Shown one piece after another: positions 35,731 to 43,059 of a stretch of 55,293 bases of DNA. A model generated the notes under the pieces. It made no database searches. It had not been told where the DNA came from and was given only the letters and a program-made list of their open reading frames with translations. A program made the translations under genes and the position numbers. The DNA comes from Streptomyces viridosporus (GTDB lineage Bacteria; Actinomycetota; Actinomycetes; Streptomycetales; Streptomycetaceae): positions 1 through 55,293 of the forward strand of contig NZ_MSGP01000117.1 in NCBI RefSeq assembly GCF_002078235.1, read 5' to 3'. Position 1 is the stretch's first letter, and each line of letters starts with the position of its first letter.

Positions 35731-37095
35731 TCATACGAGTTCCTGGTCTCGCGGCGACTCCGTCTGCCGGAAGCGGTTGATCGCGTCGAGATGCGCATCG
35801 CGCATCGCGGTGTCGCGGACGCCCAGCCCCTCGTGCGGTGCCAGGGCCAGCACGCCGACCTTGCCGATGTGCCGGTTGCGGTACACGTCGTCGACTGCCT
35901 GACCGGCGTGTTCCAGGGCGTACGTTCGGGAGAGGGTGGGGTGAATCTTGCCTTTGGCGATGAGGCGGTTGGACTCCCATGCCTCCCGATAGTTGGCGAA
36001 ATGTGATCCGATGATCCGTTTGAGTGACATCCACAGGTAGCGGTTGTCGTACTCGTGGCGGTAGCCGGAAGTGGATGCACAGGTCACGACGGTGCCGCCC
36101 TTGCGGGTGACGTACACCGAGGCGCCGAAGGTGTCCCGGCCGGGATGTTCGAAGACGATGTCGGGATCCTCCCCGCCGGTGAGCTCCCGGATCCGGCGGC
36201 CGAACCGTTTCCATTCCCCTGGGTCCTGGGTGTATTCGTCCTTCCAAAACGTGTAGCCCTCGTCAGCACGGTCGATGACCGCCTCGGCGCCCATCGCCCG
36301 GCAGATGGCGGCCTTGGCCGGGCTGGACACCACGCAGATCGGCTTCGCGCCGCCGGCCAGCGCGAACTGCGTCGCGAACGCCCCCACGCCGCCGGATGCG
36401 CCCCAGATGAGCACGTTGTCGCCCTGCTTCATCTGGGCGCCGTTGCGGGAAACCAGCTGCCGGTACGCGGTGGAGGAGACCAGACCGGGCGTACTGGCCT
36501 CCTCCCACGTCAGGTGCGCCGGCTTGGGCATCAGCTGGTTCGCTTTGACCAGCGCCAGCTGGGCCAGGCCGCCGAAGTTGGTCTCGTAACCCCAGATGCG
36601 CTGGTCCGGGTCGAGCATCGTGTCGCTGTGCCCGTCGGGCGCCTCCAACTCGGCCGACAGGCAGTGCGCGACGACCTCGTCGCCAGGCTTCCACGCGTAC
36701 ACGCCGGGCCCGGTACGCAGCACGACTCCGGACAGGTCGGAGCCGATGACGTGGTAGGGCAGGTCGTGACGACGGGCCAGAGGTGAGCGGCGGCCGTACC
36801 GGGCCAGGAACGTGAAGGTCGGCAACGGTTCGAACAGCGACGACCACACGGTGTTGTAGTTGATTGAGCTGGCCATCACCGCCACCAGCGCCTCCCCGGG
36901 ACCGACTTGGGGAACGGCGACCTCGTCGAGGTGCACCGACCGGCGCGGATCGCGGTCCTGGGCCGCGACTCCGACGAACATCTCGGCCTCGTCCGCGTGC
37001 AGGGTCACCGCGCGGTAGCTCTCCGGGATGGAAAGTGCGGCGAAGTCCTCCGGCCGGGTGTCCGGGTCGAGAACGGCGCTGATGATGTCTTGCAT
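35731..37095 (-). CDS. ccr: Crotonyl-CoA carboxylase/reductase (KirN-like)
   Basis: CCR converts crotonyl-CoA, CO2 and NADPH to ethylmalonyl-CoA, a PKS extender unit. The 454-residue protein has the long CCR N-terminus (MQDIISAVLDPDTRPEDFAA), MASSINYNTVWSSLFEPLPT, YHVIGSDLSGVVLRTGPGVY, the NADPH motif VLIWGASGGVGAFATQFALA, and GETVVTCAST-type text (GGTVVTCASTSGYRHEYDNR). These include insertions absent from ordinary MDR reductases. The ATG at 37095 follows GGAGGAG. It supports the discrete acyltransferase at 43051-44388, predicted to load ethylmalonyl. The kirromycin pathway has such a pair. Confidence 0.93.
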   Translation of the reverse strand: MQDIISAVLDPDTRPEDFAALSIPESYRAVTLHADEAEMFVGVAAQDRDPRRSVHLDEVAVPQVGPGEALVAVMASSINYNTVWSSLFEPLPTFTFLARYGRRSPLARRHDLPYHVIGSDLSGVVLRTGPGVYAWKPGDEVVAHCLSAELEAPDGHSDTMLDPDQRIWGYETNFGGLAQLALVKANQLMPKPAHLTWEEASTPGLVSSTAYRQLVSRNGAQMKQGDNVLIWGASGGVGAFATQFALAGGAKPICVVSSPAKAAICRAMGAEAVIDRADEGYTFWKDEYTQDPGEWKRFGRRIRELTGGEDPDIVFEHPGRDTFGASVYVTRKGGTVVTCASTSGYRHEYDNRYLWMSLKRIIGSHFANYREAWESNRLIAKGKIHPTLSRTYALEHAGQAVDDVYRNRHIGKVGVLALAPHEGLGVRDTAMRDAHLDAINRFRQTESPRDQELV

Positions 37096-37154
37096 CTGTG
37101 CTCCTCCGTGAACGCGACTGCGGAAGAAGGGGGGCCGGCGGGCCGCCGCCCGGG

Positions 37155-37550
37155 TCAGTGCACGAGCCGTCCCATCAGGCGCTTGAGCTCGGCGGCTGGA
37201 TCGGTGGTGAGCCCGCCGTGCACGGGACTCGTCTGGATCACGGTGCTGCGGGGTGCGGTGAGCCAGCCGAAGCGTGCCCCGCGAGTGCCGGATCCGGCGG
37301 GACCGGCCTCGGGGCCGCCCGCGCACACCGCGCGGATGGTGTCCAGGGCCGCAGCGACCATGTCGACGTCGATGTCGGGGTCGAGCGCTCGAAGCCGGTC
37401 GGCGTCGACGTGGACCGCGGCGCCGAGGAAGTCCGCGCCGGGGCAGTAGAGCAGCGCCCCGACGTTGATCTGCTCACTGCGGTCGACTCGCGGGACGGCG
37501 CGCAGCAGGGCGTAGTCGAAGCTGAGGGCGGACGGCGTGGCGGTGGTCAT
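37155..37550 (-). CDS. DUF3037 family protein
   Basis: This protein has 131 residues. The opening ALSFDYALLRAVPRVDRSEQ and INVGALLYCPGADFLGAAVH is the DUF3037 signature. The rest is alpha/beta and ends in a helix (AAELKRLMGRLVH). Its ATG overlaps the stop of the HipA-like kinase gene upstream by four bases, so the two are translationally coupled. These two families are usually found side by side in actinobacteria. Function is unknown; a cofactor or antidote for the kinase is conceivable. The CCR gene follows after 59 bases. Confidence 0.85.
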   Translation of the reverse strand: MTTATPSALSFDYALLRAVPRVDRSEQINVGALLYCPGADFLGAAVHVDADRLRALDPDIDVDMVAAALDTIRAVCAGGPEAGPAGSGTRGARFGWLTAPRSTVIQTSPVHGGLTTDPAAELKRLMGRLVH

Positions 37551-38329
37551 GCGTCCTCCTCCGGCCACCACGCACGGGGTCCGGCGCATCGGGTGAGCAG
37601 ATAGTCGACGTAGCGCTGCCGCAGATCGGCCGGGTCCGCGTCCTCCGGAACGGAGTTCATGCCCAGCAGGAAGCTGTCCGGGACCATGGCGGTGATCTCG
37701 GTCAGCGCCTCGGCGGTCACCGTCTCGGCGAGTTCGGCGTCGAGTTTGGCGAGAACGGCCGGGTCGAGGGAGGCGACCAGGTCGGCGAGCACGTGCTGGG
37801 ACAGGTCGTACCGGCGCTCGGCCCAGGTGGCGACGCTCGGCCAGGAGTGCTGGAACAGCAGTGCGGCACCGTGGTCGATGGCCCAGAGCTGGCGGTGCCA
37901 GATGATCAGGTTGGGGTTGGACCAGGTGCGGTCGACGTTGGCGGTCAGCGCGTCCAGCCAGTAGATCCTGGCGGCCTCCTCGGCGGGCGGCTCCCATCCG
38001 ACCCCGTCGTAACCGACCGAGCCGGGCAGGAAGTCCATGCCCAGGTTCTCGCCGGCGCTGGCCCGCAGCAGCTCCTGGATCTCCTGGTCGGGGTCGCGGC
38101 GCGCCATTTCCGGGTCGATGTCGACGGTGACGAGTTCGGGGACGCGTATGCCGAGGCGCCGGCCGAGTTCGCCCACGACGATCTCTGCGACCAGGGCCGC
38201 GGTGCCCTGGCCTGCGCCACGGAACTTCACGACGTAGACGCCGTCGTTGTCGGCTTCCACCAAGCCGGGCAGCGATCCGCCCTCACGCAGAGGGGTCAGG
38301 TACTGCGTTCCTAAGACTCTTTGCAACAA
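37547..38329 (-). CDS. HipA-family kinase-like protein
   Basis: The product has 260 residues with the HipA/PI3K-like kinase fold: VYVVKFRGAGQGTAALVAEI (Lys35, ATP), LGRRLGIRVPELVTVDIDPE, GMDFLPGSVGYDG, the catalytic loop LTANVDRTWSNPNLIIWH (Asp133) and the metal-binding AIDHGAALLFQ (Asp152). The best start is a TTG at 38329 or 38326; a TTA codon stands at codon 6, so translation should need the bldA tRNA. A 15-codon reading frame starting MPDNEQQDEF overlaps the start and could couple translation. It follows a P450 by 40 bases. Target unknown. Confidence 0.82.
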   Translation of the reverse strand: MLQRVLGTQYLTPLREGGSLPGLVEADNDGVYVVKFRGAGQGTAALVAEIVVGELGRRLGIRVPELVTVDIDPEMARRDPDQEIQELLRASAGENLGMDFLPGSVGYDGVGWEPPAEEAARIYWLDALTANVDRTWSNPNLIIWHRQLWAIDHGAALLFQHSWPSVATWAERRYDLSQHVLADLVASLDPAVLAKLDAELAETVTAEALTEITAMVPDSFLLGMNSVPEDADPADLRQRYVDYLLTRCAGPRAWWPEEDA

Positions 38330-38369
38330 AACTCATCCTGCTGTTCGTTGTCGGGCATGGAAACGGTGG

Positions 38370-39599
38370 TCACACGAGCCGGACGGGCAGTTGTGTGACG
38401 GCTTTCAGGAAGCGTGGGCCGACGTCGTCGGGGTCGGCGGCCAGGCGGATGTCGGGGAAGCGCGCGAACAGCTTGTTGAGCGCGATCTCGGTCTCCGCCG
38501 TGGCCAGCGACGCCCCGGGGCAGAAGTGGTCGCCGGCGGCGAAGCTGAGCTGCGGGTTGTCGGCGCGGGTGACGTCGAGGACGCGCGGGTTGGTGAAGCG
38601 CTCCGGGTCGTTGTTGGCGGCGCCTACCACGAGCTGGATCTGGCCGTCCTTGGGGATGGTCACCCCGTCGATCTCGATCGGCTCCGCGGCGAAGCGCGGC
38701 AGGGCCATCTTGATCGGGCCGGAGTAGCGCACCAGCTCGCGCACCGCCCGGACGGTGTTCTCCGGCTGCGTCTTGACCAGCTCCAGCTGGTCGGGGTGGG
38801 TCAGGAGGTTGAAGAAGCTGAGCGAGATCGAGTGCCGGACCGTGTCGAGGCCGGCCTGCACCAGGACTAGGACCAGGGCGACGAGTTCGACCTCGTCGAG
38901 CTTCTCGGTCTCGTCGCTGACCTGGACCAGGTCGGAGATCAGGTCGTCGCCGGGCTGGGCACGGCGCGCGCCTATCAGCCGGATGACGGTGTCGACCATG
39001 CCGTGCAGCGCGGGCGGCAGGATCTCCGGGTCGGGGCGGACGAAGGTGGTGAACGCCTCGGACCACTTCAGCCACTGGTCGCGGTACTCGTCGTCGACGC
39101 CGAGGAGTTCGCAGATGACCGTGGTGGAGATCGGGTGGGCGTACTCGGCGACGAGGTCCGTCTCGCCTTCGGGGTCCATCCGGTCGAGCAGCTGGTCCGC
39201 GAGCAGCTCGATCCGGGGGCGCAGGGACTTGACCCGGCGCACCGAGAACGCCCGGTCTATCAGGGACCGCACGCGCCGGTGGTCCTCCGGCACCATCGTC
39301 ATGATCGTCGAGTCGAAGTACTTGAGCAGTTCCTCGGGCACGCCGCGGCGGCGCATGCTGTCGAGGTGGACGCCCTCCGGCGGGTGGTTGCTGACCCGGC
39401 GGTCGGTGAACAGGCTGCGGACCTCCTCGTAGCGGGTGACGACGTAGACGTCGTTGCCGTCGGAGAAGCGGCCCGGGCACACCGGTCGGGGCGCTCCTGT
39501 CCAGCGTTCCCCCGCCTCGCGGTCGGTCACGAAGTTCACGTCGGACAGGTCGAACTCGACGTCCGTCCAGTCGAATGTTCCGGTCACCGACATCCCCAT
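38370..39599 (-). CDS. Cytochrome P450 (KirOI-type position)
   Basis: A soluble P450 of 409 residues, likely a tailoring oxidase of the polyketide. The I-helix is LVLVQAGLDTVRHSISLSF with Asp-Thr, the ExxR helix is RAVRELVRYSG, and the heme loop is LSFAAGDHFCPGASLATAE, with Asp-His before the Cys. The start is ATG 39599 or 39593, neither with a strong ribosome-binding site. The gene heads the minus-strand group P450-HipA-DUF3037-CCR-PhyH and is divergent from a TetR gene across a 26-bp operator-like palindrome (39683-39708). Elfamycin clusters carry two P450s; this one and 45820-47019 are the candidates. Confidence 0.9.
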   Translation of the reverse strand: MGMSVTGTFDWTDVEFDLSDVNFVTDREAGERWTGAPRPVCPGRFSDGNDVYVVTRYEEVRSLFTDRRVSNHPPEGVHLDSMRRRGVPEELLKYFDSTIMTMVPEDHRRVRSLIDRAFSVRRVKSLRPRIELLADQLLDRMDPEGETDLVAEYAHPISTTVICELLGVDDEYRDQWLKWSEAFTTFVRPDPEILPPALHGMVDTVIRLIGARRAQPGDDLISDLVQVSDETEKLDEVELVALVLVLVQAGLDTVRHSISLSFFNLLTHPDQLELVKTQPENTVRAVRELVRYSGPIKMALPRFAAEPIEIDGVTIPKDGQIQLVVGAANNDPERFTNPRVLDVTRADNPQLSFAAGDHFCPGASLATAETEIALNKLFARFPDIRLAADPDDVGPRFLKAVTQLPVRLV

Positions 39600-39682
39600 T
39601 CGCTAGCTTCACAACGCTCATCCGGGTGTTGACGGGGGCCGCTGGCGAGCGGTGCGGCACGCCCCGGGTTGAACCATGCAGT

Positions 39683-39708
39683 ATTCAGATACAGGACTGT
39701 ATCAGAAT
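39683..39708. promoter_or_regulatory. TetR-type operator palindrome
   Basis: The core GATACAG-GA-CTGTATC is a perfect 7-bp inverted repeat; extending five bases outwards keeps four of five matches, so 11 of 12 pairs agree across 26 bases. A further half-site CTGTATCTGA starts at 39715. It is in the divergent region between the P450 and tetR genes, the expected site of autoregulation. Confidence 0.8.
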
Positions 39709-39745
39709 GCGGTACTGTATCTGAGTTCTCGGAAGGAGGCCGATC

Positions 39746-40414
39746 ATCAGCAAACGACTCACCCGGCAGGAGAGCCGGGAAATCACGCGCCAGGAGCTGC
39801 TGCAGGCAGCTGCCGACCTGTTCGCCGAATGCGGCGTCAACGGCACCTCGGTCGAACAGATCGTGGAACGCGCCGGGTACACCCGGGGCGCCTTCTACGG
39901 CAACTTCGACGGCAAGCAGCAGCTGATCCTGGCCCTCCTGGAGCAGCGCACCGAGCGCGAACTGGCCGAGGTGCAGGCACTCAGCGCCAACGCCGACTCG
40001 TTCGAAGAGACGATCGAGCACCTGCGCAACTGGCACCGCGAGCGGGACAAGAACTTCGCGAGCTGGCTGGCCCTGCGCACCGAACTGTGGCTCTACGGCA
40101 TGCGTGATCCGGCAGTGCTGTCCCTGCTGGCCGACCGCGAGCGCCGTTCCCGCGAGGCGATGGCCCAGGCCCTCACGCAGGGTTTCGCCGCCCGCTCGGT
40201 CACCCCGCCCGCGCCGGTGGAGCTGCTCGCCCTGATCGTGCACGCCCTGGACGACGGGCTCTCCATCCAGCGCGTGCTCTCGGCCGGCGAGAGCCCGGCC
40301 GGGGGCGTCATGGACGTGGTGGATCTGCTGATGCGGTCGTGGACCGCGCTGGCCCGCGCCGGGACCGCCGAACCCACCGGTCCGCCCGCCCCGGAGAGCG
40401 GCACCACCCCCTGA
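39746..40414 (+). CDS. TetR-family regulator, no canonical start codon
   Basis: The HTH is clear: QELLQAAADLFAECGVNGTS and VEQIVERAGYTRGAFYGNFD, then the ligand domain. In-frame TGA at 39722 is followed by a perfect ribosome-binding site AAGGAGG (39733-39739) and two ATC codons at 39743 and 39746. Six bases after AAGGAGG the second ATC would begin the sequence SKRLTRQESREITRQ. No ATG, GTG or TTG exists before 39863, which lies beyond the recognition helix. So the start is a rare AUC, or ATG mutated to ATC. The gene is divergent from the P450 and followed by an exporter. It is the probable cluster repressor. Confidence 0.85.
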   Translation: MSKRLTRQESREITRQELLQAAADLFAECGVNGTSVEQIVERAGYTRGAFYGNFDGKQQLILALLEQRTERELAEVQALSANADSFEETIEHLRNWHRERDKNFASWLALRTELWLYGMRDPAVLSLLADRERRSREAMAQALTQGFAARSVTPPAPVELLALIVHALDDGLSIQRVLSAGESPAGGVMDVVDLLMRSWTALARAGTAEPTGPPAPESGTTP

Positions 40415-40471
40415 GCCGTCGGCCGGTCCCTTCTCCCGGCCACGCCATACCGAAGAACTGGAGTACCTCCC

Positions 40472-42136
40472 ATGAGCGAGGAAGCGAAGTCGACGACGGC
40501 GGAAGCGGCTCTCGGACCGCCCGTCGCCGCCGACGGTCCGGACCCCAAGCGCTGGCTGGCGCTGATCGTCCTGCTTGCCGCGACCTTCATGGATCTGCTC
40601 GACGTCAACATCGTCACCGTCGCGATCCCGAGCATCCAGGAAGACCTCGGTGCCTCCTCGGCCGCCGTCCAGGCGCTGAACGTCGGTTACACCCTGTCCT
40701 TCGCGGTCACCCTGATCACCGGCGGCCGTCTCGGCGACATCTTCGGCCGTAAACGAGCCTTCCTGTTCGGCGTCGCCGGCTTCGTCGTGGCCTCGGCCCT
40801 GTGCGCCTTCGCGCCCAGCGCCGAAGTCCTGGTGGCGTCCCGGATCCTGCAGGGCATCGCCGCCGCGATCATGGTGCCGCAGGTCTTGGCGATCATCTAC
40901 GTGACCTTCCCGGCAGCGGAGATCGGCCGGGTCGTCAGCCTGTACGCCAGCATGATCGGCCTGGCCATCGTCGCCGGACCGTTGCTGGGCGGCGTGCTGA
41001 TCTCCTGGGCCCCGGCCGGCCTGGGATGGCGGACCATCTTCGTGGTCAACCTGCCGTTCGGCGTGGCCGCCCTGATCGCCGGCGCAATGTGGATGCGCGA
41101 GTCGAAGTCGCCCCGCGCCACCCGGCTGGACCCGGTCGGCATGGTGCTGGCGACCACCGGACTGCTGTTGCTGCTGCTGCCCCTGTTGCGCGGGCGCGAA
41201 CTCGGCTGGCCGACCTGGAGCATCGCCTCGCTCATCGCCTCCGTGCCGGTCCTCGTGGCGTTCGTGTACTACGAGCGGTACAAGACCGCCAAGGACGGGT
41301 CGCCCCTGGTCGTCCTCTCCCTCTTCAAGATCCGGACCTTCGGCGCCGGGGTCGGCGCACAGCTGCTGTTCAGCTGCATCCCGGCCGGATTCTTCCTCAG
41401 CTGGACGTTCTACCTGCAGGGCGGTCTCGGCTGGTCGGCGCTGCACACCGGTCTCACCGCGATCCCGTTCTCGCTGGGCGTCCCGATCGCCGGCAACCTC
41501 GCCGTCCGCAAGCTGTTCCCCCGCTACGGACGCAACTGCCTGTTCGCCGGGGCGCTGCTGATGATGGCCGGGCTCCTGCTGTACGCGTGGATCGCCCACC
41601 TGGCCGGCGAGACGATCACCTCCTGGCACGCCGTCGTCCCGATGCTGCTGCTCGGCTCCGGCATGGGCATGCTGCTGGCCCCGCTGACCGGCATGACCCT
41701 GAACGACGTCGAGCCGCGGGAGGCCGGTGCGGCGTCCGGCCTGATCAACGCGGCCGGTCAGCTCGGCGCCGCCCTCGGCGTTGCCATCATCGGTGCGATC
41801 TTCTTCTCCGGCCTCGCCGCCAATGCGGGGACGCAAGCCGACCGGGTGCTGCCGAGCGTCCCGGCCGTCGCCTCGCAGCAGGCCGAGATCCGCGCCTGCG
41901 CAGTCGACGCCCACAGCCAGGCCGACCTCACCGCCGTGCCCGAGACCTGCCGCGCCCTCGGCGCCGATGACCCCGCACAGCAGACCGCGATCGGAAACGC
42001 CCTGACCGACATCAACTCCGGGACATTCATCGCCACCTTCAGCGAAGCGCTCTACTGGGCGTCCGCAGGCCTGGCCGCGGTGATCTGCCTGCTGTTCCTG
42101 CTGCCGCGGCAACCGCGGCGGCTGGGCGTGTCCTGA
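40472..42136 (+). CDS. EmrB/QacA-type MFS drug exporter
   Basis: A 554-residue proton-driven DHA2 exporter with 14 predicted membrane helices. It opens LALIVLLAATFMDLLDVNIV, TVAIPSIQEDLGASSAA and GGRLGDIFGRKRAFLFG (motif A between helices 2 and 3). Motif C is in SLYASMIGLAIVAGPLLGGV. A longer extracellular loop near residues 465-520 holds two Cys (ACAVDAHSQ and ETCRALG), typical of this family. It follows tetR by 58 bases in the same direction, so TetR probably controls it. Its likely role is export of the cluster product and self-protection. Confidence 0.92.
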   Translation: MSEEAKSTTAEAALGPPVAADGPDPKRWLALIVLLAATFMDLLDVNIVTVAIPSIQEDLGASSAAVQALNVGYTLSFAVTLITGGRLGDIFGRKRAFLFGVAGFVVASALCAFAPSAEVLVASRILQGIAAAIMVPQVLAIIYVTFPAAEIGRVVSLYASMIGLAIVAGPLLGGVLISWAPAGLGWRTIFVVNLPFGVAALIAGAMWMRESKSPRATRLDPVGMVLATTGLLLLLLPLLRGRELGWPTWSIASLIASVPVLVAFVYYERYKTAKDGSPLVVLSLFKIRTFGAGVGAQLLFSCIPAGFFLSWTFYLQGGLGWSALHTGLTAIPFSLGVPIAGNLAVRKLFPRYGRNCLFAGALLMMAGLLLYAWIAHLAGETITSWHAVVPMLLLGSGMGMLLAPLTGMTLNDVEPREAGAASGLINAAGQLGAALGVAIIGAIFFSGLAANAGTQADRVLPSVPAVASQQAEIRACAVDAHSQADLTAVPETCRALGADDPAQQTAIGNALTDINSGTFIATFSEALYWASAGLAAVICLLFLLPRQPRRLGVS

Positions 42137-42175
42137 CTGTCCCCACCCCCCCGACACCTGAGGAGCACCACCATC

Positions 42176-42508
42176 ATGCCCCGTAAGAACTACCAGATCA
42201 TCGTCTACGGCAAATTCGCGCCGCTCGACGACGACCAGCGCGCCAAGCTGCTGGCCGTGGCCGACAAGCACGACCTGTTCCAGTCGAAGTTCACCGAGGA
42301 GGGCACCGTCACCTACGAGCGGACCCTGCTCACCTTCACCTTCCGCTGTGTCGTGAAGGCCGACGCCGAGGACAAGATCGACGAGGTCGTCGCCGGGGCC
42401 GAGGAACTGGCCACGGCCGCCGTCCGAGACCTCGGCGCCGATGTGCGCGATCTGCGGTCCGTCTGCACCGACCTGGAGACCATCAAGATCAAGCGGCGGG
42501 GACGATGA
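42176..42508 (+). CDS. DUF6204 family protein
   Basis: A 110-residue protein: YQIIVYGKFAPLDDDQRAKL, KHDLFQSKFTEEGTVTYERT and LLTFTFRCVVKADAEDKID, ending DLRSVCTDLETIKIKRRGR. The beta-alpha-beta repeat suggests a ferredoxin-like dimer fold. DUF6204 proteins are small actinobacterial proteins of unknown function. It overlaps the next gene by four bases (ATGA), so the pair is coupled. It follows the exporter by 39 bases and is probably part of that operon. Confidence 0.78.
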   Translation: MPRKNYQIIVYGKFAPLDDDQRAKLLAVADKHDLFQSKFTEEGTVTYERTLLTFTFRCVVKADAEDKIDEVVAGAEELATAAVRDLGADVRDLRSVCTDLETIKIKRRGR

Positions 42509-43059
42509 CGCCCGAGACATTCACCGTTCTCCTTTCCGACTCCGCTCGGCGGCGGATTTTCTCGGCCGTAGCCCTGGGCGCGTCGACGTCCGCGGAGATT
42601 CTCGCCATGACCGGGCTCGCCGCCCCGGAGGCCGCCCCGGCGATCGGTCGGCTGCTGCGCGAAGGCCTGATCATCGCCCAGGGCCCGGGCCGGCTGGCCG
42701 TCGACGAGGCCGCCCTGGGCAGCGCGGCCGAGGTTGCCGGACGCCGCCTGCAGGAGCAGGCGGAGGCCGAACAGCCCGATCCCGGGCTGCGCGGCTACGT
42801 CCGTGGCACTGTGCTGGTCCGACTGCCGGAGGACGACGAGACCCGGCGGGCCGTGCTGGACCACGTCGCGGCGACGACCTTCGAGGCTGACCGGGAGTAC
42901 GACGAGCGCACCGTGACCGATCTGCTGCGGCCGTGGTGCGAGGGCACCACCGTGGACGCGGTGTCGCTGCGGCGGTTCCTGGTCGACGACGGCTTCCTGC
43001 ACCGTGAGTCGGGCGCCTACCGGCTCGTCTCCCTCGTCGGGCCCGGCCAGTCATCCTGA
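42505..43059 (+). CDS. DUF2087 domain regulator-like protein
   Basis: The 184-residue protein has an N-terminal ArsR-like winged helix (LLSDSARRRIFSAVALGAST, SAEILAMTGLAAPEAAPAIG, REGLIIAQGPGRLAVDE) and a C-terminal DUF2087 domain (ETRRAVLDHVAATTFEADRE, YDERTVTDLLRPWCEGTTVD, AVSLRRFLVDDGFLHRES). Proteins of this build are probably DNA-binding. The start overlaps the DUF6204 stop by four bases. Its 3' end overlaps the acyltransferase gene from the other strand by nine bases. A local regulatory role is possible. Confidence 0.78.
   Translation: MTPETFTVLLSDSARRRIFSAVALGASTSAEILAMTGLAAPEAAPAIGRLLREGLIIAQGPGRLAVDEAALGSAAEVAGRRLQEQAEAEQPDPGLRGYVRGTVLVRLPEDDETRRAVLDHVAATTFEADREYDERTVTDLLRPWCEGTTVDAVSLRRFLVDDGFLHRESGAYRLVSLVGPGQSS

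Noticed and set aside
39863..40414. TetR start at the GTG at 39863
   Set aside because: It would remove the DNA-recognition helices and has no ribosome-binding site, whereas a perfect one stands before 39746.
39584..42520. A 978-codon minus-strand open frame across the TetR and exporter genes
   Set aside because: Its sequence is Gly/Gln/Asp-rich low complexity, the pattern expected for the antisense of GC-rich genes. The plus strand has clear TetR and MFS proteins.
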